Shown here: positions 17,017 through 27,535 of the stretch, in pieces
Layout: every line of letters begins with the position of its first letter
Position numbering within the stretch: the stretch's first letter is position 1
From: Paenibacillus sp. LHD-38
Lineage (GTDB): Bacteria; Bacillota; Bacilli; Paenibacillales; Paenibacillaceae
DNA length: 64,000 nucleotides
Assembly (NCBI RefSeq): GCF_031157315.1
Contig: NZ_JAVIFU010000032.1
Location: 1-64,000, forward strand
Direction: 5' to 3'
Made by a program: the position numbers and the translations under genes
The notes under the pieces: model-generated
The model's database searches: none
The model's input: only the letters and a program-made list of their open reading frames with translations
What the model was told of the DNA's origin: nothing

Positions 17017-18591
17017 ATGGCGAAGCAAAAAAATTCTACCAAACAGACATTTATAAAAGGCGCTATGATTTTGCTTGCTGCAGGCATCATTAACAGGCTG
17101 CTGGGTTTCGTGCCGCGTATCGCACTGCCGCGAATCATAGGCGCTGAGGGTGTCGGCTTATATCAGCTCAGCTACCCCTTTCTTATGGTTATGCTCACCA
17201 TAATTACGGGAGGCATACCTCTTGCCGTAGCCAAATGGATTGCGGAAGCCGAGTCCCAGGGCGATTCTAACCGGGTAAAGTACATTTTTAGGACAGCCAT
17301 GGGGCTCGTCGCTTTACTTAGCATAATTATGACCGGCGTGATGCTGCTCGGAGCGAAATGGATCACGACGCATATCCTTCCGGATGCCCGCGTCTACCAA
17401 ACCTTTTTGGTTATGACTCCGATGCTCATGATTATCGGTTTATCCTCGGTCTACCGCGGATACTTCCAAGGAAAGCAAAACATGATACCGACTGCCGTCT
17501 CCCAAATCGTAGAAACAGTGCTTCGGATCATCGCATCGCTTTCATTTGCATACATGCTTCTGCCCTACGGCTTAGAATGGGCAGCGGCAGGAGCCATGCT
17601 CGGAGCCGTCGTTGGCGAAATCGGTGGTCTAGCGGTTCTGCTTTGGAAATATTATCGTGATAAAGCTCGCATAAAACATGAAGAAGCCCATGACGCCAAA
17701 ATGCAAGCCAAAAATGAACCCGTGCTGCGGAGACTGCTCGGCTTATCGATCCCCGTAACCGGAAGTCGATTGGTTGGTTCCTTCTCCTTCCTGCTGGAAT
17801 CCATCCTTACCGCACGCAGCCTTGCGGCTGCCGGCATTGCAACTGGCATCGCTACTGCGCAATACGGTGCTCTTCAGGGAATGATCGTACCGCTTCTTCT
17901 CTTGCCTACGGCCTTAACGTACTCGCTTGCCGTTTCACTGGTTCCTTCTTTATCCGAGGCCGCTGCCCGGGGAGATCACTCCTTAATTCATAAAAGATTG
18001 CATCAATCCATGCGGCTCGCGCTTGTATCAGGTGCTCCGTTTGTCGTAATAATGACCTTGTTTGCGGAACCGATTTGCCGAATTCTCTATAATCATGCAG
18101 ATATAGCGCCAATGCTGCAGCTCATCGCACCTGTTGGCATTTTCATTTACTTGCAAGCTCCGCTGCAAGCTGCCCTCCAAGCGCTTAATAAACCGGGAAC
18201 AGCGCTAATCAATACATTAATCGGCGCAATCGTTAAACTGTTCCTTATCGTACAGCTCGCCTCTGATCCTGATTTTGGCATATATGGTGCCCTTATTGCC
18301 ATCAACGTTAATATCGTGCTCGTTACCGTCTTGCATGGCATAAGTGTACTACGATTTATCGGCTTCCATATGAAGTTTCTCGATTTCGCCAAAGTAGGCG
18401 CAGCAATGATTATAATGGGCGCGGCCGCTCGGTTTACAATGAATCAACAGCCGCTTACCATGGAATGGATTAATCTGCTTCTTGCTTGCGCAGCGAGTGC
18501 AATCGTCTATTTGCTGCTTATGGTTGGAATGAAAATCATTGACCGCCATGACATGGTTCGTATCCCTATATTCGGGAATTGGTTTAAATAA
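17017..18591 (+). CDS. spoVB: Stage V sporulation protein B (MOP-family lipid flippase)
   Basis: A 524-residue polytopic membrane protein with about 14 TM helices, of the MVF/MurJ-like polysaccharide-transport superfamily. SpoVB is needed for spore cortex peptidoglycan and probably flips lipid-linked precursor in the mother cell. The N-terminus (TFIKGAMILLAAGIINRLLGFVPRI) and the GVGLYQLSYP motif are typical. An AGAGGG-type site precedes the ATG. It is one of only two plus-strand genes in the window and is bounded downstream by a bidirectional terminator. The same neighbours (comN and a DUF421 gene) occur in Bacillus. Confidence 0.93.
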   Translation: MAKQKNSTKQTFIKGAMILLAAGIINRLLGFVPRIALPRIIGAEGVGLYQLSYPFLMVMLTIITGGIPLAVAKWIAEAESQGDSNRVKYIFRTAMGLVALLSIIMTGVMLLGAKWITTHILPDARVYQTFLVMTPMLMIIGLSSVYRGYFQGKQNMIPTAVSQIVETVLRIIASLSFAYMLLPYGLEWAAAGAMLGAVVGEIGGLAVLLWKYYRDKARIKHEEAHDAKMQAKNEPVLRRLLGLSIPVTGSRLVGSFSFLLESILTARSLAAAGIATGIATAQYGALQGMIVPLLLLPTALTYSLAVSLVPSLSEAAARGDHSLIHKRLHQSMRLALVSGAPFVVIMTLFAEPICRILYNHADIAPMLQLIAPVGIFIYLQAPLQAALQALNKPGTALINTLIGAIVKLFLIVQLASDPDFGIYGALIAINVNIVLVTVLHGISVLRFIGFHMKFLDFAKVGAAMIIMGAAARFTMNQQPLTMEWINLLLACAASAIVYLLLMVGMKIIDRHDMVRIPIFGNWFK

Positions 18592-18607
18592 TTGAACAGG
18601 CATAATT

Positions 18608-18660
18608 AAAAAACAACGATAGGAAAGGGAATTAATTCCCTTTCTTTATCGCTGTTTTTT
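18608..18660. terminator. Bidirectional terminator between spoVB and the DUF421 gene
   Basis: Long inverted repeat AAAAAACA..CGATA..AAAGGGAATT paired with AATTCCCTTT..TATCG..TGTTTTTT, giving A and T runs on both sides. It serves both converging genes, and its right arm includes the DUF421 stop region. Confidence 0.9.
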
Positions 18661-19404
18661 GTCATGCGTGTCTACGAAAAGCTTTCCTTTATGATCAATC
18701 GTGCAAAAAAATACGTCTTTGAAATCGGTGACGTCTTTTTCCTGCAGCACATTTTTAAGCCAAAATCTTGTTTTCTCAAGTTTTTCTAAATTCTCATCCT
18801 GTACCTTGCCATCCATGATAAGTGGAATGGGCAAAATTTCAAATCGAAATTTGGACGGAATGATTTTTGATTGGTTATACTGTTTAAGTCTATTTTCCTG
18901 CTCTGAGCTTTCCGATTCACGGCCTTCCATTCCAATATTCTCAGAAGCATTACTGCTTTCCTTCGGTATTACGGAAAGCTTTCCGCTTGTTTCTAATATA
19001 GCGAATTCCACGTCAGACACGGCGCTAATTTTATTTTCCCTCAGCTGCAGCATCAAGTCATCCAAATTATAACGCTGCTTTCGCATAACATCGCTATTCA
19101 GCTTACCTTTGTCAATGATGACACTTGGCTTACCGTCAAAAAGCAGCCTTAACTTTCGACTTTTCATCGTCATAAAGGCACTGACCACTTGAATGAACAA
19201 TAAGACTGCCATCGGCAGAATACCGCTCCATAACGCGCGATCCGTATCTTCAATAACAATGACAGCAATTTCTGCGATCATGACTGAAATAACCAAATCG
19301 AATACGGATAACTTACCAATCTCTCGCTTTCCCATAAAACGCATGATCAAAAACACCACAAAATAAATGATCACCGTCCGGATCAACAGGCTCCAGAATT
19401 CCAA
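18646..19404 (-). CDS. DUF421 (YetF/YrbG family) membrane protein
   Basis: A 252-residue protein with three N-terminal TM helices (about residues 7-75) and the family signature FMGKREIGKLSVFDLVISVMIAEIA. A cytoplasmic part follows with RYNLDDLMLQLRENKISAVSDVEFAILETSGKLSVIPK, also typical. Some relatives occur in spores, but the function is unclear. The start is a TTG with GAGGAGG 10 nt upstream. Its position next to spoVB and the TIGR04086 gene matches yrbG of Bacillus. Confidence 0.88.
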   Translation of the reverse strand: MEFWSLLIRTVIIYFVVFLIMRFMGKREIGKLSVFDLVISVMIAEIAVIVIEDTDRALWSGILPMAVLLFIQVVSAFMTMKSRKLRLLFDGKPSVIIDKGKLNSDVMRKQRYNLDDLMLQLRENKISAVSDVEFAILETSGKLSVIPKESSNASENIGMEGRESESSEQENRLKQYNQSKIIPSKFRFEILPIPLIMDGKVQDENLEKLEKTRFWLKNVLQEKDVTDFKDVFFCTIDHKGKLFVDTHDKKQR

Positions 19405-19633
19405 GCGGAAACCGCCTCCTCAACTTTTGTCTGCGAGCTGATGACAGCTCCTTTTGTCCGTAAAGGTATCATCACCAGCGTTCGATAACATCATACTCTG
19501 ATCCTTACACGAATATATGGCAATGATCCTAAGCGTGCTAATAATGTCTTTGAAGACATGCCGATAGTTGTACTATTCTGACTAGCTTGACCATATGGAT
19601 AAGTAATACATACCAATCGCTGGGGGGAATTGG

Positions 19634-20026
19634 ATGAGCTCGGTTAAACAAGCTGCTAAACCGCCATTAATTGCTTCACCTCTGCTTGCTGGAGTGCTTT
19701 TTTCAATCATTTGGCTAGCAGTAGGCGCCTTGCTGCTCTCGCTGCTTTTGCATTTTACGGGAATGAAAGAAAGCAGCTTATCCACGAATGCATTGCTTGT
19801 TCATGGCTTTGCTTCATTAGCTGGAGGCTTTACTTCTGGCCGTCGCTCTGAAAGTAAAGGCTGGTATAACGGAGCGCTGCTCGGGTTGATTTATGGCGCT
19901 ATCGTGATCATTATCAGCTTCCTTGCTTCAAATGCATCACTTTCGCTGCACAGCGCTTTGCTGCTCGGCGCTTCTCTCTTGACAGGCGCATTCGGCGGTA
20001 TGATCGGCGTGAATTTAAAAAAATAA
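19634..20026 (+). CDS. TIGR04086 family membrane protein (YrzE-like)
   Basis: A 130-residue protein with four predicted TM helices (about 13-33, 54-70, 82-98, 107-127) and small residues in GG pairs (LAGGFTSGRRSESKGWYNGALLGLIYG), as in the TIGR04086/YrzE family. Function unknown; often near sporulation and export genes in Bacilli. A GGGGGG site lies 8 nt before the ATG. The 229-bp upstream gap is shared with the divergent DUF421 gene; I see a TTGACC at about 19590 but no convincing -10 at the right spacing. Confidence 0.85.
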   Translation: MSSVKQAAKPPLIASPLLAGVLFSIIWLAVGALLLSLLLHFTGMKESSLSTNALLVHGFASLAGGFTSGRRSESKGWYNGALLGLIYGAIVIIISFLASNASLSLHSALLLGASLLTGAFGGMIGVNLKK

Positions 20027-20039
20027 GCGGGTATACGCA

Positions 20040-20081
20040 AAAGAAAACGGCTGACATGCATGCATGTCAGCCGTTTTCTTT
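20040..20081. terminator. Perfect bidirectional terminator between the TIGR04086 gene and yajC
   Basis: A perfect 21+21-bp palindrome, AAAGAAAACGGCTGACATGC with its exact complement, lying between two convergent genes. Confidence 0.92.
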
Positions 20082-20091
20082 CACCTATACC

Positions 20092-20400
20092 TTATTCAGT
20101 TACTGCTGGTGCAGAGTTAATAATGGTGTTAATGGCACTGCGCTCAAACGTCATCTTTGTTGTATCGTTTACACGAAGTACAACCGTATCGTCGCTAAGC
20201 TCAACGACCGTTCCATGCAATCCACCAATTGTTGAAATCTTATCGCCTTTTTTCAATTGGTTAAGCATTGAAGAACGCTGTTTCTGTTTCTTCTGTTGCG
20301 GACGGATAAGTAAGAAATAAAACACCGCGAACATAAGCACAAACGGCCAAATCATACCTAGAATATTACTTTGTCCTGCTTCACCTGCTGCTTGCCACAT
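20092..20400 (-). CDS. yajC: Preprotein translocase subunit YajC
   Basis: A 102-residue single-pass membrane protein associated with SecDF. One TM helix (about residues 14-32, LGMIWPFVLMFAVFYFLL) is followed by the conserved RPQQKKQKQR, then a small beta domain (LKKGDKISTIGGLHGTVVEL). The ATG at 20400 has GGGGGG 6 nt upstream; six further upstream codons are in frame but overlap the ribosome binding site. It follows tgt, the standard order. Confidence 0.94.
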   Translation of the reverse strand: MWQAAGEAGQSNILGMIWPFVLMFAVFYFLLIRPQQKKQKQRSSMLNQLKKGDKISTIGGLHGTVVELSDDTVVLRVNDTTKMTFERSAINTIINSAPAVTE

Positions 20401-20414
20401 CGAAATCCCCCCTT

Positions 20415-21551
<1,137 letters not shown>

Positions 21552-21570
21552 TCACGCTTCCTATTCCTAG

Positions 21571-22617
21571 TTAGTAAATAAACATCGCGTCGCCAAAGCT
21601 GAAAAAACGATATTCATGAGCAATCGCTTCTTCATAAGCCCGCATGACGGCATCACGTCCTGCCAGTGCACTTACAAGCATAACCAGCGTTGACTTTGGC
21701 AAATGAAAATTGGTGAGAAGTGCATTAACGAGCTTAAACTCATAGCCTGGGAAAATGAAAATGGAAGTCCAACCGTTGCAAGCCTCAAGCGGTTTCCCTT
21801 CAAAACGCGCCGCCAAAGTCTCGAGTGTCCTAGACGAGGTTGTCCCTACAGCAATTATACGTGCCCCGCTCCGTTTAGCTTCATTAATTATTGCCGCATT
21901 CTGCTCGTTCAGCTCATAATACTCGGCATGCATTTCATGATCCTCCACCAAATCGACTGACATTGGACGGAAAGTCCCCAATCCAACATGGAGTGTCACG
22001 TAGGCTAACTGGACTCCCTTTTCCTGCAATCTTGCAAGAAACTCATCGGTAAAATGAAGGCCTGCCGTTGGGGCCGCCGCAGATCCCGCATGCTTCGAGT
22101 AAACGGTCTGATATCTTTCCCGCTCTTCCAGCCTCTCCTTGATATAAGGCGGCAGCGGCATTTCTCCCAGTCTGTCCAGAAGCTCTTGAAAGATTCCTTC
22201 ATACTGAAACCGAATCGTTCTTCCGCCCATCTCGCCTTCCTGCTCAATCACTGCTCGCAGCAGGGGGTTGCCATGCCCATCATCGCCAAACGATAGCGCT
22301 GTGCCAATCTTCAGCCGCTTGGCTGGCTTGCCAAGCGCTTCCCAGCTGTCTCCCTCGAGCTGCTTTAGCAGCAGCAGCTCGATTTTGGCTCCGGTGTCGC
22401 TCTTGATTCCTGTTAACCGAGCAGGAATAACTCTAGTATCATTTAAAACAAGCACGTCACCAGCCCCGACATACTGCTCCAAATCTGTAAATTTGTTATG
22501 CGCGATCTCACCTGTTTGCTTGTTCAGAGCAAGCAGCTTCGAGGCTGTTCTATCCAGCAGCGGTGTCTGAGCGATTAGACGCTCTGGCAAGTCAAAATCA
22601 AACCATTCTACATTCAT
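21571..22617 (-). CDS. queA: S-adenosylmethionine:tRNA ribosyltransferase-isomerase
   Basis: A 348-residue enzyme that moves the ribosyl group of SAM onto preQ1-34 of tRNA to give epoxyqueuosine. Family motifs visible are [13 protein letters not shown] at the start, [12 protein letters not shown], the PTAGLHFT segment and the C-terminal [15 protein letters not shown]. Normal length. The ribosome binding site (AAGGA) is somewhat far from the ATG. It lies between the SpoIID-like gene and tgt. Confidence 0.96.
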   Translation of the reverse strand: MNVEWFDFDLPERLIAQTPLLDRTASKLLALNKQTGEIAHNKFTDLEQYVGAGDVLVLNDTRVIPARLTGIKSDTGAKIELLLLKQLEGDSWEALGKPAKRLKIGTALSFGDDGHGNPLLRAVIEQEGEMGGRTIRFQYEGIFQELLDRLGEMPLPPYIKERLEERERYQTVYSKHAGSAAAPTAGLHFTDEFLARLQEKGVQLAYVTLHVGLGTFRPMSVDLVEDHEMHAEYYELNEQNAAIINEAKRSGARIIAVGTTSSRTLETLAARFEGKPLEACNGWTSIFIFPGYEFKLVNALLTNFHLPKSTLVMLVSALAGRDAVMRAYEEAIAHEYRFFSFGDAMFIY

Positions 22618-22627
22618 ATCGATTCAA

Positions 22628-24748
22628 TCATTCCTTAGCGATGGTTACATCTTTGTAGTAGTATTTCAAAATATATTGATAGTCATACCCTTGCTGCGCA
22701 AGGCTTAAAGCACCGTATTGCGATAACCCGACGCCATGTCCGTTTCCTGTGCCTATAAAACGGAATGACGGCTCTTTTGTTGCGGCACGCAGATGCTTGC
22801 TGCCATCCAAAATAAATAGGTTATCCTGATTTGCTTCGGTAACCTTTCCACCCGCGCCGATCATATAGATAGGAGCCGTATCTGCCGGTTTAGTCCGTGT
22901 AGCGGAGCCTGCGCTGAGCATCGCTACCTTTGCTGTTTCCTCAATTTGAAATAAGGTGCTTGGCAGCGAGCCTTGTACGCCTAATGTACTTCGGAACATA
23001 TCCGGATAGCTAACGCTAAGCTTCTCGCCGTTAGCCATAATTTCAGTTGCGCGCCCTGATGCTCCGCTCTGGCTTATTTCCAAGGTGCGAAGCGGACCGG
23101 CAATCTTTGATTTTACTTTGGCGTTAATAACAGTCAGCATTTCCTGCGGGGTATAGGGCCCTCTTATCCAAGACATAGAACCCGTTTCCACTCTTTTCTC
23201 CAACACAACAACCTGCGTTCCGCTGTCTGCTTGTGCTACAACCGGGATCGTATCTTGAATTTGTGGATGCTTTCGTACCTTTGTTCCATTCGTGTTCACC
23301 TGCATAATAGCGCTGCCGGCTGCCGTTGTTTGTCCGGTCTCATCGAGCAAATCATCGCGAACATAACCGATAGCTCCGGTAGGAAGGACAACGCGGTACC
23401 AGTTGTGTAATCCAACCTCTGATGAAGTATCCGGGCTCTTTACAGGCTGCAAATAAGGAACGGCATTTCCCCATATTTCTTTGGCATCGGCTGTCATTCC
23501 CCCGCTGCTTGCCACAAATAAAGCTTCAATGACTTTGCCGTTATACAAAGCGACTTCTCCAGCCGTAGCTTCTACAGCTGCTATGGTTGTAGGACGTTCC
23601 GAGCCGACACCGTAATAGGCCTGACTTAGAGTCGTATCTACCACATGAGCGATTTGAAAACCGAAGCCTTTGTTAAGTGCGTAGGACCTGGCCGCTACAG
23701 CTTGTGCCTTCAAAGCCTCTGCCGGCCATGTCGAATACATTTCCACCCCAACGACTGAGTAAAGGTATTGCTCAAAAGGAAGCTCGTTTATGACTGCCAT
23801 GCGTCCGTTAAGCACACTAAGCTCAAAAAATCCGCGATAGCTGCGGTTACTTCTTTCCGTAAGCTTAATCGGCTCCGAGCCGATTGGCGAAACCGATATT
23901 TCCGCTCCGCTGCCTGCAAACATATAAAGCTCCGAGCTGCTCTCCGCTTTAGCACTTACGGTGTGATCGTTTCGCACCAATAAATAAGCTGAGCTTGAAT
24001 CACTATCGGTTAACGCGCTCCCGCCCGCAGCCTTTGCAGCTGCAGCTCGAACGATTTGAAGCTCTGCCTCTGTCACTGCAGCGCCTACCATAACCGAATA
24101 ATTGACTGTTCCACTTTGTGTCGACCGAACCGCTACGAAAGCATCAAGCCCAACTGCACCAAAACTGCTTGCAGCTGCGATTGCTGCTGCTTTATTCGGT
24201 AAAGCCGCGTTCTCCAAATGAAGCGGTCCCTGCAGCACGGATTTAAATCCGCCAGCCAGCTTAGACAGCTCGCTATCGCTTGTCCATTTGGTTTGAGCGG
24301 CAGCGGCTTCTGCGGCTGTTTTGTATGTACCTTCAATGACCTGATAAACGATTGCGCCGTTCTTGGAAAGCGAGGTTAGAAATGCCGCTCCCTTCAAAGC
24401 CTGCAGCCTCTTTTGTACAGCTAGCGCTGAAGCAAAGGTTGATGACTCATATACCTTTACCTTAAAGCTGTCCACAGCAAAACGAGCAATTGCGCCTGCA
24501 TCCACATTGAACCATTGTTGAACACCATCCGGTTGTCTTTCGCCAATGCTCATGCCTCCAGCTGACGAAAAGGTTGCCGCAGCCGTCGTTTCATCATATT
24601 TCCCAGGCAATTGCATAAACAAAGCTACGCGAATATTATCCAGCTTAGGCACAGCTGCTTGTGACGGTGAAGCAGTCCAAACCGTTGCGAGCAGTATAAT
24701 CGTTAAGACCATGATCGTGTATCGCTTGATTGACCGTTTAATTGCCAA
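22628..24748 (-). CDS. SpoIID/LytB domain protein with SPOR-like and SH3-like insertions
   Basis: A 706-residue secreted protein. The N-terminal signal peptide (TIMVLTIILLATVWT...SQA, ending near residue 31) is followed by two SPOR-like segments (about 70-150 and 200-240). A SpoIID/LytB transglycosylase-type domain starts with RGFFEL.. and ..YLYSVVGVEM, then AEALKAQAVAARSYAL. It is interrupted by an SH3-like segment (TNGTKVRKHP.., about 490-540). It closes with the family motif GNGHGVGLSQYGALSLAQQG near the C-terminus. Such proteins cleave denuded glycan strands. I chose the TTG at 24748 with a GGGGAG site 10 nt upstream, one base past the preceding stop. It is not SpoIID itself, which is much shorter. 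Confidence 0.85.
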   Translation of the reverse strand: MAIKRSIKRYTIMVLTIILLATVWTASPSQAAVPKLDNIRVALFMQLPGKYDETTAAATFSSAGGMSIGERQPDGVQQWFNVDAGAIARFAVDSFKVKVYESSTFASALAVQKRLQALKGAAFLTSLSKNGAIVYQVIEGTYKTAAEAAAAQTKWTSDSELSKLAGGFKSVLQGPLHLENAALPNKAAAIAAASSFGAVGLDAFVAVRSTQSGTVNYSVMVGAAVTEAELQIVRAAAAKAAGGSALTDSDSSSAYLLVRNDHTVSAKAESSSELYMFAGSGAEISVSPIGSEPIKLTERSNRSYRGFFELSVLNGRMAVINELPFEQYLYSVVGVEMYSTWPAEALKAQAVAARSYALNKGFGFQIAHVVDTTLSQAYYGVGSERPTTIAAVEATAGEVALYNGKVIEALFVASSGGMTADAKEIWGNAVPYLQPVKSPDTSSEVGLHNWYRVVLPTGAIGYVRDDLLDETGQTTAAGSAIMQVNTNGTKVRKHPQIQDTIPVVAQADSGTQVVVLEKRVETGSMSWIRGPYTPQEMLTVINAKVKSKIAGPLRTLEISQSGASGRATEIMANGEKLSVSYPDMFRSTLGVQGSLPSTLFQIEETAKVAMLSAGSATRTKPADTAPIYMIGAGGKVTEANQDNLFILDGSKHLRAATKEPSFRFIGTGNGHGVGLSQYGALSLAQQGYDYQYILKYYYKDVTIAKE

Positions 24749-24749
24749 G

Positions 24750-25205
24750 CTAGTTTCTCTCCCCTCTATCCTGCGGCAAATCGCAGCCGTCAATGGAACA
24801 GCTTTGCTCAGTAGAGCCAAACCATTCGTATCTTCTTTTTGCTACAAATCGATAGATGCGGTCCGCGATTCGGTTCATGCCTGGCATTCGATAGAAAGCG
24901 GACAGCCAGCGAAAGCCTTCTACCGTTCTTAAAATGCGTACAATCCCGTCAGCACCTGCAAACAACTGCCCACGCTCATCGGCAACATGCATTTTCTCAT
25001 AAAGCGCGGCAAAATCCAGCTTATCAATGCGAGGAATGAGCCGAGTAGTATCATGATCCGTTTCTAATTGCTGAATCGATATAAATATCAAATCCGCTTT
25101 GGAATGGAGTTCCTTCAGCTTGGCCACGGAAGCAAGGCATAAATTGCAATATCCGTCATAAATGACGTACAGCTTCTCTGAAGCACGGTTGCCCGTATTG
25201 CTCAT
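24750..25205 (-). CDS. DCC-family thiol-disulfide oxidoreductase-like protein
   Basis: A 151-residue protein of the DUF393/DCC family, a thioredoxin-like fold. The name-giving motif is near the N-terminus as YDGYCNLCLASV (Asp and a CxxC pair, about residues 17-24). The C-terminal half has RWLSAFYRMPGMNRIADRIYRFVAKRRYEWFG, also typical. An extra Cys pair (CSIDGC) lies near the end. The substrate is unknown. GGAGG precedes the ATG; it follows ruvB by 5 bp in one operon. Confidence 0.88.
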   Translation of the reverse strand: MSNTGNRASEKLYVIYDGYCNLCLASVAKLKELHSKADLIFISIQQLETDHDTTRLIPRIDKLDFAALYEKMHVADERGQLFAGADGIVRILRTVEGFRWLSAFYRMPGMNRIADRIYRFVAKRRYEWFGSTEQSCSIDGCDLPQDRGERN

Positions 25206-25210
25206 TGCCG

Positions 25211-26212
25211 TTACCTCCCTGGAATCGGAAGACCTAAATGCCGATAGGCTTGCTCTGTAGCGATTCGTCCGCGCGGCGTGCGTTGCAGAAACCCGATTTG
25301 CATCAAGTAAGGTTCATATACATCCTCAATAGTTTGGCTTTCTTCCCCGATTGTTGCTGCAATTGTATCCAGGCCAACAGGTCTGCCGGCAAAAGTTGTC
25401 ATCATGGCTTGCAGCATCTTGAAATCAATCATATCAAGTCCCATCGGATCGACCTGCAGCAGTTCAAGCGCTGACTGGGCAATATCATGCGTAATGACCC
25501 CATCGCCGCGAACCTGCGCAAAATCACGCACGCGCTTTAGCAGTCGATTCGCGATACGCGGGGTTCCCCGGGAACGCATGGCAATCTCAGAAGCTGCCTC
25601 ACCCACAATGCTGACATTCAAGATCTCGGCGGTTCTTGCAACGATAAATGCAAGTTCATCGATCGTATAGAACTCAAGCCTGCTCACGACTCCAAAACGA
25701 TCGCGAAGTGGCGCCGAGAGCAAGCCGGCTCTCGTTGTCGCGCCAATTAAGGTGAACGGTGGCAAGTCCAATCGAACGGACCTGGCACTTGGCCCTTTAC
25801 CGATCATAATATCAAGCGCGAAATCTTCCATCGCCGGGTACAAAACTTCCTCTACGGTCCGGTGCAAGCGATGAATTTCATCAATGAACAGGACGTCCCC
25901 CTCCTGCAAATTCGTCAGCAGCGCAGCAAGATCACCCGGGCGCTCAATGGCCGGCCCCGATGTGGTGCGCAGACTGACCCCCAGCTCGTTCGCGATAATG
26001 TTCGACAGCGTTGTTTTACCCAGTCCAGGCGGACCGTAAAGCAGAACATGATCCAATGCTTCCTTGCGAAGCTTCGCTGCTTCGATATATACCTTCAAAT
26101 TTTCCTTGGCCTTTGATTGTCCGATATATTCGGCTAAATAGCGGGGACGCAAGCTTAGCTCAACCGCCTGATCTTCCATCATCAGGTTGGCGGAAATGAT
26201 TCTATCATCCAT
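25211..26212 (-). CDS. ruvB: Holliday junction branch-migration DNA helicase RuvB
   Basis: A 333-residue AAA+ motor that drives branch migration with RuvA. Walker A is [13 protein letters not shown], Walker B FIDEIHRL, sensor 1 [20 protein letters not shown] with the arginine finger; the C-terminal winged helix ends [24 protein letters not shown] site precedes the ATG. Third in the ruvC-ruvA-ruvB transcription unit. Confidence 0.97.
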   Translation of the reverse strand: MDDRIISANLMMEDQAVELSLRPRYLAEYIGQSKAKENLKVYIEAAKLRKEALDHVLLYGPPGLGKTTLSNIIANELGVSLRTTSGPAIERPGDLAALLTNLQEGDVLFIDEIHRLHRTVEEVLYPAMEDFALDIMIGKGPSARSVRLDLPPFTLIGATTRAGLLSAPLRDRFGVVSRLEFYTIDELAFIVARTAEILNVSIVGEAASEIAMRSRGTPRIANRLLKRVRDFAQVRGDGVITHDIAQSALELLQVDPMGLDMIDFKMLQAMMTTFAGRPVGLDTIAATIGEESQTIEDVYEPYLMQIGFLQRTPRGRIATEQAYRHLGLPIPGR

Positions 26213-26231
26213 TTGCTTTTATCTCCCTCCG

Positions 26232-26867
26232 TTACCCTTTAAACAGCTGCTGCAGCGCCCGTTTCATTAGAGAATCGACAGATTCCTCTGCCGTGACGCT
26301 ATGCTGCAATCCATTCCATGCTTTATCCAGCTCCACAGCCGTGTAACCGAGAGCCGCAAGGCCTTCTCTTGCCTCCTGCCACGCCGTTCCCGCTCCCTGG
26401 CCTGAGTGTCTGCTTGAAGTAAGGTCAAGCGCAACGCCTGCGGCTGTCAGCAAGCCTCCGTCAAGTCCTGCTCCGATCAGCTTGTCCTTGAGATCAAGAA
26501 TCATCCGCTGCGCCGTTTTCTTGCCGATTCCTGGAAGCTTCGTTAGAAAAGCCAGGTTTTCCTGCTGAATGGCTGCAATAACGGCGTCTGGCCTTCCTCC
26601 CGACAAAATACCCAGTGCAACGCGCGGTCCAATGCCCGAAACCTCAAGCAGCTTGCGAAACAACGATTGCTCTTCCCTCGTCTCGAATCCGAATAACAAT
26701 ACAGCGTCCTCGCGAACGTTATGATGAATATAGACGGTTACGGGCTCCTCTTTTTTTGCAAACGCATACGGATTAGGAGTAAATACGCGATAACCTGTAT
26801 CTCTTACGTCCAGAACGATATATTCGGATTCCAGATGAACAACATTGCCTCTCAAAAAGTCGATCAC
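26232..26867 (-). CDS. ruvA: Holliday junction DNA helicase subunit RuvA
   Basis: A 211-residue tetrameric junction-binding protein. It has an OB-fold N-terminus (VIDFLRGNVVHLESEYIVLDV), HhH motifs (LLEVSGIGPRVALGIL and LTKLPGIGKKTAQRMI) and a C-terminal RuvB-binding domain (EGLAALGYTAVELDKAW). I start at the GTG at 26867: it overlaps the ruvC stop as TAGTG and has GAGGTGA 7 nt upstream, and the family begins MI-[DE]-F. Confidence 0.96.
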   Translation of the reverse strand: MIDFLRGNVVHLESEYIVLDVRDTGYRVFTPNPYAFAKKEEPVTVYIHHNVREDAVLLFGFETREEQSLFRKLLEVSGIGPRVALGILSGGRPDAVIAAIQQENLAFLTKLPGIGKKTAQRMILDLKDKLIGAGLDGGLLTAAGVALDLTSSRHSGQGAGTAWQEAREGLAALGYTAVELDKAWNGLQHSVTAEESVDSLMKRALQQLFKG

Positions 26868-27367
26868 TAGCGTTTCACCTCGTTTATTTTCTGGTTCAGT
26901 ACGACGGAATGGGCATGACAAATGGCCACTGCAAGCGCATCGGCTACATCGTCCGGCTTCGGTACTGCCGAAAGCTTCAGAAATACTTTAACCATCTCCT
27001 GCACCTGTTTCTTCTCTGCTTTGCCATATCCGACAACGGCCTGCTTTACTTGTAGCGGCGTATATTCACCGATTGGCAAACCGCGCTGTGCGGCAGCCAA
27101 AATAATGGCTCCTCTAGCTTGTGCCACATCAAAGGCGGTAGTCACATTTCGATTAAAGAACAGCTTTTCCACGCCGACCGTATCTGGCTTATATTTATCC
27201 ATCAAGGCGCCCGCAGACTCGTAAACCTGCAGCAAACGCTGCTCCGGGGGCGTATGTGCTTCCGTTTGAATCGCACCGTATTGAACGGGCGTAAGCTTGT
27301 GTCCGATTTTATCTATGAATCCAAAACCTACGATTGCATAACCAGGGTCAATACCAAGAACGCGCAA
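26867..27367 (-). CDS. ruvC: Crossover junction endodeoxyribonuclease RuvC
   Basis: A 166-residue RNase H-fold resolvase. Catalytic acidic residues are visible in MRVLGIDPG (Asp7), VGVEKLFF (Glu near 67) and the C-terminal DDVADALAVAICH. The start is a TTG with GAGGAGA 7 nt upstream. It heads the ruvCAB set and has a promoter directly upstream. Confidence 0.96.
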   Translation of the reverse strand: MRVLGIDPGYAIVGFGFIDKIGHKLTPVQYGAIQTEAHTPPEQRLLQVYESAGALMDKYKPDTVGVEKLFFNRNVTTAFDVAQARGAIILAAAQRGLPIGEYTPLQVKQAVVGYGKAEKKQVQEMVKVFLKLSAVPKPDDVADALAVAICHAHSVVLNQKINEVKR

Positions 27368-27426
27368 AAGTCCATCTCCTCAAAAAACTTGCTTGCTCAG
27401 CGTACTCGCTGAAAGTTGCTTCATCC

Positions 27427-27455
27427 ATTATAGCAAAAGATAACGGGAATGAGAA
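27427..27455 (-). promoter_or_regulatory. Promoter for ruvCAB and following genes
   Basis: Minus strand -10 TATAAT (27427-27432) with -35 TTCTCA at 17-nt spacing (27450-27455). The -10 is perfect, the -35 moderate. I saw no LexA-type GAAC-N4-GTTC box beside it. Confidence 0.6.
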
Positions 27456-27489
27456 CGCGCGTTTGATATTTCAGGCCATAGACATAAAT

Positions 27490-27523
27490 AAAGAAGGCCG
27501 CACAGCGATGTGCGGCCTTCTTT
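27490..27523. terminator. Terminator after bofC
   Basis: Perfect 15-bp stem AAAGAAGGCCGCACA with its complement around a 4-nt loop, placed just after the bofC stop codon. Confidence 0.9.
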
Positions 27524-27535
27524 GCGGTCCGCCGG

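Noticed and set aside
16800-17138. 112-codon minus-strand frame between comN and spoVB with a protein-like C-terminal half
   Set aside because: It overlaps the spoVB start in antisense, has no ribosome binding site, and I recognise no family.
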